This document shows, one piece after another, positions 33,738 through 42,816 of a stretch of 64,000 bases of DNA (position 1 is its first letter; each line of letters opens with the position of its first letter). Location: assembly GCA_949949035.1 (NCBI GenBank), contig CATLHJ010000004.1:26303-90302 (forward strand), written 5' to 3'. Source of the stretch: an uncultured Clostridia bacterium. Lineage in GTDB: Bacteria; Bacillota; Clostridia; Christensenellales; UBA1242. Position numbers and translations under genes: made by a program. Under the pieces are notes generated by a model. That model was not told the origin of the DNA and searched no databases. It saw only the letters and a program-made list of their open reading frames with translations.

Positions 33738-35507
33738 TTACGCCGTGGCGACTTTCTTTTGGCGGCCGGCAATGAACAGCCAACTGACCGCGCCACCGCC
33801 CAGCACCAGCACACCGCCGGCGATAATACCAAAGATTAACCACACCGTACCGCTGTTGTCGCCGCCGGTAGTACCGGTTACTAAACTGCGAGTTTCTGTG
33901 GTGCCACAGATAGTGCAAGTATGTTCTTCCGCCGTGCCGTCGGCCTTAATCGTCCACTCGTCGTATTGGTGCCCGGTGGCGGGAATGATTGCTGTTTCCG
34001 TTTCGTGACAACGGGTGCATTGGTGGTGTTGTTCACCCGCCACGGTGCAAGTGGCGGCTTGGTCAATTTCCCATTCACCCCAATCGTGCCTCAGCATGGG
34101 TAAAACTTTGATTTGCGTTTCCCCGCAACCGTGTTGACAATGTAACACACTGCGGCCGTCGTGGGTACAATCCGGCTCGGTCACGACCGGCTCCCCTGTC
34201 CAATCGTGCCCCCTCGCGGGAATGGCGCGGGTGGCCAAACGCTTACAGACCGTGCAGTTTTGTGATTCGACCCCGTCTTTGGTACAGGTTGCCGGCGTAG
34301 TAATTTGCCAATCGCCCTCAACGTAAGTGTGTTCACCAGTAGCGGGCACCGGTTCGTCAACATATTTATCGGCACAATATTGGCACTGGTGCGTAGTATA
34401 CCCTGCTTCCACGCAAGTCGGTGCAGTTACGGTTACTTGGTAATCGTGTTCGCGGTGCGGGATAGTTTCCGTATAGTTGTCACCGCAAATCGTGCAAGTA
34501 AACAATTTTTCGCCGGACTCGGTGCAAGTCGGTTCAAGTGTCACTGCGGCTTGGTAATCGTGTTCGCAAGCGTTAACGTGAAAACTTTGCGTTTTAATCG
34601 CGGACGGCAAACCGTTACTGCCGACGGTGTAATAATGCACGTAATAAGTGGTATCTTCGGCCAAAACCATTTGGTTGGCGGTACTGTCTACGTCGTTTTG
34701 CCACGGTGCAACCCAATATTGGTTGTCGGCACTGACCGGCGCCCCGACCGTCGTAAAATTGTCGCAATAGAATTTACCATTAACTTGGTCGAACAGTCCG
34801 TTAACATTGTCGGCATTACGGCGTACCGGCACCATACTGCGGATTACGCCGGTATCCCGTTCAGCCTGAAAATAATACAGTTTGTAGTAACAATAATAGC
34901 CATTCGGCTTACCATTATCATCTAAGTTCCCCAAAAAATACGTTCGTTGTTCGTTTACATCATCACAAGGACGTGACAAAATGGTAGTGTCATCACGAGT
35001 TAAAACAATTCTGTCACCGTAAGTGTAAGTTTGTACGTACTTTTCTCTACTGCCACTGACCATGTACGTGGTGGCTTGATAGCATTCAAGTTTATCAGCG
35101 GCATTTACACCCCAGTAACTGCCAGTATTAAAATAATAACCGTTTAATTGGCGTTTACCCATACTGGTTGTCCATTGCAAATCCGTGGTCAGTTTAGTCG
35201 ATTGCGTCGCGTCCACGCCCGTATCAATAAAATTTTTCCCTTCAAAATCGACATAATCGACTTGGGTGTAGCCCAAGTCCGCCGCCGCGTACAGTGGCGT
35301 TTGGGGGTCACGAGAAATTTGGAAATAAACTGGACCTTGGCTTTTATCCAGTGCCGTAACCACCGTTTGTGGTTGCCCCGTATACTTAACGGTTGTTTGC
35401 CCGGACAGAATCGTCAACGGGTCATTACCGGTGGCCGCCGCACTGGGCACGACCAACCCACAGATACAACCAATAATAATTCCTAAGCCCAGTACGGCGG
35501 CCGCCAA
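33738..35507 (-). CDS. Surface protein with Cys-rich repeats, phase-variable start
   Basis: At least 589 residues: hydrophobic signal segment (VLGLGIIIGCICGLVVPSAAA), a beta-rich domain of about 280 residues resembling a lectin/LamG-like fold (VDFEGKNFIDTGVDATQSTK), five to six repeats of the form EHDY...PTC...G...C..CG..Y...IPA.GH (about 310-545) with paired Cys, and a C-terminal membrane anchor followed by RQKK. In the frame read here the only start is TTG 35507, with a weak ribosome site. The natural start seems to be ATG 35602, which is out of frame because of the intervening (GCTT)13 tract; 14 or 11 units would join MKNTTASKQ... to this frame and supply the basic signal n-region. So the gene is probably OFF or low in this sequence. 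A paralogue begins at the window's right edge. Confidence 0.75.
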   Translation of the reverse strand: MAAAVLGLGIIIGCICGLVVPSAAATGNDPLTILSGQTTVKYTGQPQTVVTALDKSQGPVYFQISRDPQTPLYAAADLGYTQVDYVDFEGKNFIDTGVDATQSTKLTTDLQWTTSMGKRQLNGYYFNTGSYWGVNAADKLECYQATTYMVSGSREKYVQTYTYGDRIVLTRDDTTILSRPCDDVNEQRTYFLGNLDDNGKPNGYYCYYKLYYFQAERDTGVIRSMVPVRRNADNVNGLFDQVNGKFYCDNFTTVGAPVSADNQYWVAPWQNDVDSTANQMVLAEDTTYYVHYYTVGSNGLPSAIKTQSFHVNACEHDYQAAVTLEPTCTESGEKLFTCTICGDNYTETIPHREHDYQVTVTAPTCVEAGYTTHQCQYCADKYVDEPVPATGEHTYVEGDWQITTPATCTKDGVESQNCTVCKRLATRAIPARGHDWTGEPVVTEPDCTHDGRSVLHCQHGCGETQIKVLPMLRHDWGEWEIDQAATCTVAGEQHHQCTRCHETETAIIPATGHQYDEWTIKADGTAEEHTCTICGTTETRSLVTGTTGGDNSGTVWLIFGIIAGGVLVLGGGAVSWLFIAGRQKKVATA

Positions 35508-35532
35508 GCCACCGCTAATTAACGTTAAAAAG

Positions 35533-35588
<56 letters not shown>

Positions 35589-35610
35589 GTCGTATTCTTC
35601 ATAATAAGTT

Positions 35611-35639
35611 ATTATAGCATAATTAGCATCTTATTACAA
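35611..35639 (-). promoter_or_regulatory. Leaderless promoter of the surface protein gene
   Basis: -35 TTGTAA (35639-35634), 17-bp spacer, -10 TATAAT (35616-35611), 8 nt before ATG 35602. Confidence 0.7.
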
Positions 35640-35674
35640 GCAATTTTACATAATTTCCCCTTTTGAAAATTGTC

Positions 35675-35703
35675 TTGCTTAAACGATAAAAATTTGTTAC
35701 AGT
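35675..35703 (+). promoter_or_regulatory. Promoter of tRNA-Met
   Basis: -35 TTGCTT (35675-35680), 17-bp spacer, -10 TACAGT (35698-35703), 10 bp before the tRNA. Confidence 0.5.
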
Positions 35704-35713
35704 ATTAAATCTT

Positions 35714-35789
35714 GGCGATGTAGCACAGCGGCTAATGCACCGAGTTCATACCCCGGGTATCGCTGGTTCGATTCCAGCCATCGCCACCA
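35714..35789 (+). tRNA. tRNA-Met (CAT), elongator or Ile2 type
   Basis: Acceptor GGCGATG/CATCGCC, T-arm CTGG-TTCGATT-CCAG, loop TTCATAC giving anticodon CAT, encoded CCA. G1-C72 pairing argues against an initiator. An A-C mismatch in the anticodon stem and one in the D-stem are unusual. The anticodon C could be lysidinylated (Ile2); sequence alone does not decide. Confidence 0.8.
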
Positions 35790-36142
35790 CTTGGTAATCA
35801 GACGAACCAAACTAACTCTATTCCACGAATTTTAGTCATTTTAGACGATTGTTTTGGCATAGTTGCGTATTTTTAAGCACTTAATCAATTTAGTCAAAAT
35901 TTAGCACAAATTCGTTGTAAGGCGTTTTATGGCGTCATTTTTTTACATAAATTTCGATAACATCTGTGATGCTTGTTAGTATTTCATTGTTGTTCTGCAT
36001 AATCACTACAAACCCGCAACTACCTCTCAATGGATTGTTCGGTTTGTTTTTTGCTAGAATATTTGACATAGACAACTGATGTCTTCATAGAACTACTCGA
36101 CAAAGGAGATTTACTTACTCTAATTTAAATAGAAAATTAGTA
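35790..36142. other. Noncoding AT-rich spacer before the accessory island
   Basis: No gene seen. Contains TTTTGGCATAGTTGCG at about 35863-35878. Related, diverged sequence occurs at about 42040-42065 beyond the island and a shorter match at about 42835-42847. These may be traces of insertion events. Confidence 0.4.
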
Positions 36143-36919
36143 TCATCGTTCAACTGCTGATATTAATTGATTTATATTCTCCCTATAATTTTGTTCATCT
36201 AATGAAAATGCACAAAGTAATTTATATTGTCGTTCATCAATATACCCATTTTCAAAAAACTCCTTGAATAGATCAGAATTAACCGAGAATAATGCTTTAT
36301 GGTCAATTTTGTTTTCTTCTAAAGTATGATGACCTATATTGCATCTATCAAAAACTGAAATTGCATTAGTTATTGTTACTCCTAATTGCTTTGTGAATGG
36401 TATCCATGCATTATTAAAACTTTTAGCTTTAACTAGATTATCAGTTATATGTAAAGCCCTGGATCCAGTCAAATTTTGTTTCATTAAGAAATGGCAATCA
36501 TTGTTAATATACGCATTTCCATTTTTAAATATGGTTAAATGCGGTTTGTTAAACAGTTGAGCCAATAATAATGAGAAAAACCAATCTCGTCTTTCTCCAC
36601 CAGAAATTATATCAACATCTTTCATCTGAACATTAAATTGAATATACTGTTTTAAGTAGTCTATCGTATCTTTATACGATTTATTTTGTTGATATTGACG
36701 ATTTATTTTATCACTTAAAATTTGTATTAGTTGAATTGGATTATCCTTATATTTAGCTATTATTTCCAATATTTCATTTGCTGCATTTTCTCCACCAAAC
36801 AAGTATTGAGCTTGATATATATATGGACCAAAACCAGCTCTATATTTAAATGGTTGATTGTATGGACTAATTTTCATTGCGTTAGTACTAAACATATGCG
36901 AGATGACACTTTTTCTCAT
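36143..36919 (-). CDS. Phosphoribosyltransferase-like protein
   Basis: A 258-residue protein. The segment MKDVDIISGGERRDWFFSLL (about residues 97-116), then LFNKPHLTIFKNG and ALHITDNLVKAKSFNNAW and ITNAISVFDRCNIG, follows the orotate-phosphoribosyltransferase-like layout (hood, then a PRPP-loop-like ITDN stretch with the usual acidic residues partly replaced). N-terminal 80 residues are helical and unfamiliar. Last gene of a four-gene leftward operon, ATGA-overlapping the kinase gene. Likely acts on a nucleobase or PRPP-derived compound. Name is tentative. Confidence 0.55.
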   Translation of the reverse strand: MRKSVISHMFSTNAMKISPYNQPFKYRAGFGPYIYQAQYLFGGENAANEILEIIAKYKDNPIQLIQILSDKINRQYQQNKSYKDTIDYLKQYIQFNVQMKDVDIISGGERRDWFFSLLLAQLFNKPHLTIFKNGNAYINNDCHFLMKQNLTGSRALHITDNLVKAKSFNNAWIPFTKQLGVTITNAISVFDRCNIGHHTLEENKIDHKALFSVNSDLFKEFFENGYIDERQYKLLCAFSLDEQNYRENINQLISAVER

Positions 36920-37704
36920 TTCTCAATACCTCGCGCAATTGTGTTATACACATTTGCCCAATCATAATTAGAATTATCTATTATTTCAGCTTTAATGGGT
37001 AATTTTTTGATAATACTTAATTCAATTTTTTTTCGTTTATGCCAATGTTTAAGCCAAATTGGATCTACGAAAATACTTCTTTTACGTTCAACAGCTATTC
37101 GCGATAAACTCTCTTCTATGTTATTTTGTGAAATATAAAATAATTTTGCGTCTGAGTTAGATATTGTGTCTGCTGTTTTTAATATATGTCTTTCAATTTG
37201 TGATTGCGATATGTCATAATTATGTAAAATATCATCAAGCGGATGTTGTAAAATATCACCATCAAAAACAAATTCTTCTTTACCAGTTAGTCCTTTAGAA
37301 AAGGCCTCCCATCTATCAAGCATGGTTTTACTATAAACGCTAAAGCCTACTTTATTCTGTGGCCTACAGGAAAATTCCCTACTTCTTAAAAATACTACGA
37401 GATCTTCTGGATATTCTTTGGTTTCTTTATATTGAATAGCCGAAAACGGATATGGTACAAGAACATAATCGTCAGAAAAAACTGAATGCACAAACTTACA
37501 ATCTGGATATTGTTTTTTTAAATGATTGAATTCATGTAAAGTAAGATATGCATGTCCAGCAAAATTAATTGGGTTAGGTAATTCAGATTCTAAAAAAGCC
37601 TTAGCTTCTGGATTTTTTTGTTTTAGTCCAACTAAAATTTTTTTAGTTAATGTTGTTTTACCCGAACCAGGAAGTCCTTCAATAAATATTAATTTTGATA
37701 ACAT
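36916..37704 (-). CDS. P-loop kinase (thymidylate-kinase-like)
   Basis: A 262-residue P-loop protein with Walker A EGLPGSGKTT at residues 9-18, then an FxxxMLDRWEAFSKG and FVFDGDILQHPLDDIL segment as in Firmicutes kinases of unknown substrate related to NMP kinases. Codes in the same operon as the radical SAM enzyme, whose 3' end it overlaps by 16 bp, and the phosphoribosyltransferase. Probably phosphorylates a small molecule. Confidence is good for the fold, low for the substrate. Confidence 0.7.
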   Translation of the reverse strand: MLSKLIFIEGLPGSGKTTLTKKILVGLKQKNPEAKAFLESELPNPINFAGHAYLTLHEFNHLKKQYPDCKFVHSVFSDDYVLVPYPFSAIQYKETKEYPEDLVVFLRSREFSCRPQNKVGFSVYSKTMLDRWEAFSKGLTGKEEFVFDGDILQHPLDDILHNYDISQSQIERHILKTADTISNSDAKLFYISQNNIEESLSRIAVERKRSIFVDPIWLKHWHKRKKIELSIIKKLPIKAEIIDNSNYDWANVYNTIARGIEK

Positions 37705-38588
37705 AATTCACCTTGGTAATTAATTAACTGAGGACGCAAAGATTTACTTAAATCTATTGGGATCAATTTACTTTTTTTTACACACGGAAGGAAGTTACCA
37801 CTGGCATCTATTCTTGTACAAAGATTTTTGCATAACTTCTTTTTACAAAAATCTTCAGCGTACACTAAATTTATATCGTTATTAACGATCATTTTATGAA
37901 GACCACGCTCGGGGGAATAATTATCTTTTATGGACTTAGATTTTTTTTGTAATATTGAAAAAAGTGTTTCAAATGATATACCCTTTGGGGGTATTTTACC
38001 ATTTCCCCAAAAATCATAAGGTAATAATTCAATAAAAATTGAATTGCTCAATTTATTATTTATAATAAAATCAACCATTTTGTCCATTGATGATGTGTTT
38101 GCATTAGACAACACAACATCTACTGATGTATCTTCTAATTTTTCTTTGCATAGCAATATATTGGCTTTTACCTTTTCCACAAGTCCTTTTCTCGCCGTAA
38201 AACAAGGTTTTGTTGCGTCGCCAACGATATTATCTAATCCAATTTTAAATGTATTAACACCATTATCAATAAGGTTTTGGACATTTCTTTCCGTTAACAA
38301 AATTCCATTGGAATTTAACGCTACATTTTTAGCTATTTTAGCGAATTCGTGTACTAAATCATTTATTTGAGGATGCAACATTGGTTCACCGCCAGTTATA
38401 TTCACACGCTGTACAGGAAGTTGATCATCTTTTATTCTGGCACATAAAGACTTTACAAAATCTAAATTTAAAAATCTAGCCTTGTGTCCAATACTATGAG
38501 ACTGCCCCTCATTAGAGCAGTAAACGCAGTCTAAGTTACATAAATCTGTTACCGAAATACGTAAATTATCATTAATTAAATTAACCAT
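37689..38588 (-). CDS. MoaA-like radical SAM protein
   Basis: A 299-residue radical SAM enzyme. The SAM-cluster motif CNLDCVYC is at about residues 20-27, GGEP at about 67 (NITGGEPMLHP), and a second Cys set in the C-terminus (CKKKLCKNLC, then FLPC) fits an auxiliary Fe-S cluster as in MoaA. MoaA acts on GTP and relatives modify nucleosides or peptides. Start ATG 38588 overlaps the gmd stop (TAATATG). In this operon the neighbours are nucleotide-handling enzymes, so a nucleotide substrate is plausible. Confidence 0.8.
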   Translation of the reverse strand: MVNLINDNLRISVTDLCNLDCVYCSNEGQSHSIGHKARFLNLDFVKSLCARIKDDQLPVQRVNITGGEPMLHPQINDLVHEFAKIAKNVALNSNGILLTERNVQNLIDNGVNTFKIGLDNIVGDATKPCFTARKGLVEKVKANILLCKEKLEDTSVDVVLSNANTSSMDKMVDFIINNKLSNSIFIELLPYDFWGNGKIPPKGISFETLFSILQKKSKSIKDNYSPERGLHKMIVNNDINLVYAEDFCKKKLCKNLCTRIDASGNFLPCVKKSKLIPIDLSKSLRPQLINYQGELCYQN

Positions 38589-38589
38589 A

Positions 38590-39621
38590 TTATATGTTTC
38601 TATCTCCATTAAGCTCAATATCATTTGTAACCATATCTTTAATCATGGTATCTAAGTTAATTTTAGGATGCCACCCAAGATTGTTTTTCGCCTTTGTAGA
38701 ATCACCTTGCAAAACATTTACTTCGTTAGGTCGAAAATATTCAGAATTTATTCTAACAAGTTTTTTACCTGTCGCGATATCTATTCCAAATTCATTAATT
38801 CCTTCCCCAACCCATTCAATTTGCTTATTCACCACAGAAAAAGCTTTGGCTGCAAAATCTCGCACCGTATAACATTTACCAGTAGAAATAACATAATCAT
38901 CTGGTTTATCTTGTTGCAACATTAACCACATGGCCAGTACATAATCTTTCGCATGCCCCCAATCTCTTTGTGTATTAATGTTGCCTAGTTCTAATACTTC
39001 CTGTTTACCTAAATGTATTTTTGAAACTGCATCTGTTATTTTTCTCGTAACGAATTCCAATCCGCGTCGTTCACTTTCATGATTAAAAAGTATTCCAGAA
39101 CAAGCAAATAAACCATAGCTATCTCTATAATTCTTTACTGTTTGATGAGCGAATACCTTCGACACACCATAAGGGCTTAAGGGGTTAAATGGTGTTGTTT
39201 CTTTTTGAGGATTTTCAATAGCTCGTCCATACATTTCCGATGTAGATGCTTGATATACTTTTGTATCAGGTTTTACCGTTTTAACTGCCTCAAGTAAATT
39301 TATAACACCGATACCATTCACCATTGATGTTGAAACTGGATTAGTAAAACTAGGAAAAACAAATGACTGTGCTGCAAGATTGTAAATTTCATCTGGCATA
39401 CATTCCTTAATTGCATTAATTAACGAAACAATATCTGTTAAATCACCATAAATAAATTTTATCTTATCCTTAATGTGACTCACATTTCCAAAACTAGTAT
39501 CACTTCTACGCCTTCGTAATCCATAAACTTGATATCCCTTTTCAAGTAATAACTCAGAAAGATATGATCCGTCCTGACCTGTTATTCCAGTTATTAAAGC
39601 CTTCTTGGTCTTATTTACCAT
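38590..39621 (-). CDS. gmd: GDP-mannose 4,6-dehydratase
   Basis: A 343-residue short-chain dehydrogenase converting GDP-mannose to GDP-4-keto-6-deoxymannose. Rossmann start GITGQDGSYLSELLLEKGYQ, the GMD-type RRRRSDTSF, the QASTSEMYG stretch (active-site Ser/Thr and Glu), catalytic YGVSK, and ILFNHESERRG are all present. First gene of the operon, with AAGGAG ribosome site. No reductase, epimerase or glycosyltransferase is next to it, which is odd for a polysaccharide pathway. Confidence 0.9.
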   Translation of the reverse strand: MVNKTKKALITGITGQDGSYLSELLLEKGYQVYGLRRRRSDTSFGNVSHIKDKIKFIYGDLTDIVSLINAIKECMPDEIYNLAAQSFVFPSFTNPVSTSMVNGIGVINLLEAVKTVKPDTKVYQASTSEMYGRAIENPQKETTPFNPLSPYGVSKVFAHQTVKNYRDSYGLFACSGILFNHESERRGLEFVTRKITDAVSKIHLGKQEVLELGNINTQRDWGHAKDYVLAMWLMLQQDKPDDYVISTGKCYTVRDFAAKAFSVVNKQIEWVGEGINEFGIDIATGKKLVRINSEYFRPNEVNVLQGDSTKAKNNLGWHPKINLDTMIKDMVTNDIELNGDRNI

Positions 39622-39744
39622 TTCACTCCTTTTCGTGATAATATCCTAATAAGACTAGTATTATTTTTAATCAGATTAATAATAATCCTCTATAATCCAA
39701 AAGTCAATATTGAATTTTAATAATTAACTTACTATAATACAAAT

Positions 39745-40443
39745 ATGACTAAAACATGGAGTGAAATTTATATTAATCGAGAAGTTGAAAAATTTGGAAG
39801 TATTGAGGCATTTTTAAATCGTGATTGGCAAAGCATTATGAGAAAAAAAACTAAATTAAGACATAATTTTTTTAACATGATACTTAAAAATGCAAATAAT
39901 GGAAAGCCTATAATTGAATGTGGCTCAGGGACTGGAATTACCACATCATATTTGTCATCATTAGGCTATGAATGTTATGGTATAGACCTCGATCAAGATT
40001 TAGTATGCTTATCTCAACAGCTTGGTTCTGTTATTTCACCACAAAATAAACCTCGCTTTTATGCTGGTGACATTAATAAACTCCCATTTGACGATAGGTT
40101 TTTTGCCGTATCGCACAGCCATGGGGTTTTAGAGCATTTTAACGATGATCAAATAGTAAATATGCTAAATGAACAACTTCGTGTTGCGGATAAAGTTGTA
40201 TTTTCCGTTCCATCTACATATTTTGATGCAAACATGACCGACGGACATGTTTTTGGGGACGAAAGATATTTATCTAATAAAGAATGGAGTAAAATAATAA
40301 AACGATGTAATGGAACATTAGTTTCGATATCCGGTGATCATCAACGTTCACTCAAAAAACGAATACTAAAAATTATAGATAACCCAACAAGATTACTTAA
40401 ACCAAAGGCATTTAGTGTATTTGAAATTCAAAATAACAAATAA
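39745..40443 (+). CDS. SAM-dependent methyltransferase
   Basis: A 232-residue class I methyltransferase. Motif I is IIECGSGTGITTSYL (about residues 48-62), followed by YECYGIDLDQD (acidic loop binding SAM ribose), then AGDINKLPF and AVSHSHGVLEHF. Divergent from gmd. A TATAAT box sits 6 nt before ATG 39745, so it is probably leaderless. Substrate unknown; small molecules are typical of this type. Confidence 0.8.
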   Translation: MTKTWSEIYINREVEKFGSIEAFLNRDWQSIMRKKTKLRHNFFNMILKNANNGKPIIECGSGTGITTSYLSSLGYECYGIDLDQDLVCLSQQLGSVISPQNKPRFYAGDINKLPFDDRFFAVSHSHGVLEHFNDDQIVNMLNEQLRVADKVVFSVPSTYFDANMTDGHVFGDERYLSNKEWSKIIKRCNGTLVSISGDHQRSLKKRILKIIDNPTRLLKPKAFSVFEIQNNK

Positions 40444-40446
40444 TGA

Positions 40447-41193
40447 TCAAATTGATATATTCTCATTATCGTTCGGCAAGAAAACATTTGCGGGCTTTGT
40501 ATCCAGCACATAATCTTTACGATGCACCCCATAAAATTTACGTTCTGGATTTTCGGTAGCAATCTTAACTATTTCACTAGCACTCATATTGCGTTTGTTT
40601 TCTCCGTCCTTATGCGAACAGTTAATAATCCATGTATCTGCATTTTTTATCTGTCTTAACAATGCATTACACATTTCCGTATCCCCTGAACAACCGATTG
40701 TTTTATCTTTGATATTAATAATATATCCTTGAGCGTTTGGTGAATGTTGCACATAAAACGGGTCGATAGTAACTAGGTTATCTTTGTACTGTTGGCCTTC
40801 GTCTATTTCTAAAATATTTTCAATGGTAGATTCATACAGCGGCACCAATTTAGATATATCAGCCATATCATCGGCAAAATGTGCCTCCAAATACTTGCCG
40901 ATGATTTTCTTTGCTCCCTTAGGTGCAATTATTTGCAGTGGTAAATCAGTTTCTTTTTTAGCAATACGGCGCGTAATAAAATGAATAATATCACCAATAT
41001 GGTCGCCATGGAAGTGTGAAATTAACAGATAACGGATATCTTTGGTATCTAGATTATTATCTATTAAAGCATTGACGGTGCCATACCCCACATCGAAAAG
41101 GATTTGCTGGTCAACGACAAAACTGGTGCATCTTCGCGTTGTGGCAAAATTACCTGTACCTAAAAAAATTATTTTTAAATCATTTTTTTCCAT
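40447..41193 (-). CDS. Metallo-beta-lactamase-fold hydrolase
   Basis: A 248-residue MBL-fold protein with the metal motif LISHFHGDHIGD (H-x-H-x-D-H) at about residues 58-67, a later His in YVQHSPNAQGY, and an Asp/His pair in CSGDTEMC and GVHRKDY. The layout is closest to the RNase Z-like and phosphodiesterase branch (ElaC-type), enzymes that cleave phosphodiesters in RNA or cyclic nucleotides. Ends 3 bp from the methyltransferase stop (convergent). Possible role in nucleotide metabolism of the island. Confidence 0.75.
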   Translation of the reverse strand: MEKNDLKIIFLGTGNFATTRRCTSFVVDQQILFDVGYGTVNALIDNNLDTKDIRYLLISHFHGDHIGDIIHFITRRIAKKETDLPLQIIAPKGAKKIIGKYLEAHFADDMADISKLVPLYESTIENILEIDEGQQYKDNLVTIDPFYVQHSPNAQGYIINIKDKTIGCSGDTEMCNALLRQIKNADTWIINCSHKDGENKRNMSASEIVKIATENPERKFYGVHRKDYVLDTKPANVFLPNDNENISI

Positions 41194-41271
41194 ACTTATA
41201 TACTATAATTTTATATAATAATAAGCAACTAACTATTGATAAACCACATTGTATGTGCTATCTTGATTTCT

Positions 41272-41880
41272 ATGGCTAAACTTAAACTTTTTAGCGGAAT
41301 GGATCTTTCAGGTAAATCTACTATTGTAAATGTTATAAATACTGCTATGCCTTGTAAATTTCAATTAAATCACAATTTTTTATCACAGGCCATAAATGAT
41401 ATTCAAAAAGCAAGTCAATTAAAAACTTGGCCTAGCGATGATGAATGGTGGCCGATAGTATATAAAGCATTAACCAGAGATACTACTACATTAATTAATA
41501 CTCCAATATTACAGGATACCCTTTGGGGAATAAAGTATTTAGCCAGACTGCAAGCAAAATTCGATACTGACTATTCAAACAAACTGACTAAGTTAAAAAA
41601 TATAATTCAAAATTATCCAAATGCAGATTCATTTTATCTTACAACCTCCATGGATGAGCGCTTGAAAAGATTTAGTTTAAGACAAAAGTCAGGCACTCAA
41701 ATTACGGCAAGTGATAAATTAATATTAAATCAAAATCGTTTCTTAAATACAGAGAAAAAATATCAAGACCTTATACTCTCTTTATACCCTAATACTGTTG
41801 TAATTGATACAACATTTAATACACCAGATGAAACTGCTAAAATGATTATGACAACTAATGAATTCCAAAACGACATTTAA
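41272..41880 (+). CDS. P-loop nucleoside/nucleotide kinase-like protein
   Basis: A 202-residue protein with Walker A FSGMDLSGKST (residues 6-16), close to thymidylate-kinase loops, then the ILQDTLWGIKYLARLQ segment and SFYLTTSMDERLKRFSLRQ with the lid-type Arg residues. A second kinase of this kind in the island. ATG 41272 follows -10 TATCTT by 8 nt with a TTGATA -35 17 bp further up, so it is leaderless. Upstream readings lack support. Confidence 0.7.
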   Translation: MAKLKLFSGMDLSGKSTIVNVINTAMPCKFQLNHNFLSQAINDIQKASQLKTWPSDDEWWPIVYKALTRDTTTLINTPILQDTLWGIKYLARLQAKFDTDYSNKLTKLKNIIQNYPNADSFYLTTSMDERLKRFSLRQKSGTQITASDKLILNQNRFLNTEKKYQDLILSLYPNTVVIDTTFNTPDETAKMIMTTNEFQNDI

Positions 41881-42241
41881 AAAGATTCTTATTCTTTATT
41901 GAATCCAAATTTTTTATTTCAGATAATTAAGTTATTATAACGAATTGGACACACCAATATTCCTAAAAATACTTTATGTGCACCAAAGGTGAAAAATCCA
42001 AACTCTTTTTGTCAAAATCAACTAAATCTATTCTTTTACGATTGTTATTTTGGCGTAGTTGTGAATTTATCACACTAATATCATTTTCTCAAAAATCGCT
42101 ATTTTTCGTCACAATGCCTTTAATCGCCTCAAAGCCTGGGGCGTTTTTTGTTATTTCATAGTGAAATACACCCAACCATAGATCTCACCAAAGTATTTAT
42201 AGTATTTTTGATACTACACCAATTCAGTGTATAATGACTTT
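41881..42241. other. Noncoding spacer after the accessory island
   Basis: No gene seen. Around 42040-42065 it shares a diverged version of the TTTTGGCATAGTTGCG-containing sequence found at 35863. The final part holds a leaderless promoter for the next gene: TTGATA (42208-42213), 16-bp spacer, TATAAT (42230-42235), 6 nt to ATG 42242. Confidence 0.5.
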
Positions 42242-42766
42242 ATGATTGATAAATTAGTATCAGAAATTGAAAAAGCACTGGAAAATGATTTATACTTTGT
42301 AGCACTTAATACCGCAATGATATTGCCCGATGTCTGCGGAAAAGCCGAATATCCTACACTAGGAACCGAAACGAGATACAAACAATGGCTAGATACTTTT
42401 ATGTTTAACAAGGAAAGAAAATACAATACTCCAACCCCCGACTTAAATAGCAAAATGCTGTATGATTTAAGATGTTCACTGCTCCATTCTGGCAACCCAA
42501 ATGTAAATAAGAAGTTTGTTGATAAATTTACCCTAAAAATTCACAAAGATAATGGGATTTATACTGATGGTGCTTCTGCAACTGAACATATTGATGGAAC
42601 ATTTGAAACGAGTTATACAGTAGATGTCAGAGGTTTATGTTTTCATCTTTGCACATTTGCGGCCGACTACTATGAAACTAATAAATGCAAGTTCAATTTT
42701 ATCAATTACAATTTATTTGATGCTGATGAATATATGGCGAAACTCAAAATAAAAACTGACAACTAA
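42242..42766 (+). CDS. Hypothetical protein, possibly HEPN-like
   Basis: A 174-residue soluble protein. The pattern LYDLRCSLLHSGNPNV (about residues 80-95) occurs in many uncharacterised bacterial proteins and in HEPN-type helical domains, where an R-x4-H motif is the RNase site (here R-CSLL-H). It begins with helical segments. It stands alone between two noncoding stretches and has its own leaderless promoter, as an independent defence or toxin-like gene might. Assignment is tentative. Confidence 0.5.
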   Translation: MIDKLVSEIEKALENDLYFVALNTAMILPDVCGKAEYPTLGTETRYKQWLDTFMFNKERKYNTPTPDLNSKMLYDLRCSLLHSGNPNVNKKFVDKFTLKIHKDNGIYTDGASATEHIDGTFETSYTVDVRGLCFHLCTFAADYYETNKCKFNFINYNLFDADEYMAKLKIKTDN

Positions 42767-42816
42767 ACCATAGTTTCATAATCATCATTTGTAATCCAAG
42801 TACACCTTTTGTTGTC

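Noticed and set aside
33646..33918. Minus-strand frame overlapping the 3' end of the surface protein gene and the rpsF leader
   Set aside because: Out-of-frame shadow of the surface gene running through the rpsF promoter.
37689..38588. Prokaryotic viperin identity for the radical SAM enzyme
   Set aside because: A kinase neighbour made this tempting, but the CNLDCVYC motif, the RISVTDLCN context and the C-terminal Cys cluster are MoaA-like, and viperin-type motifs are missing.
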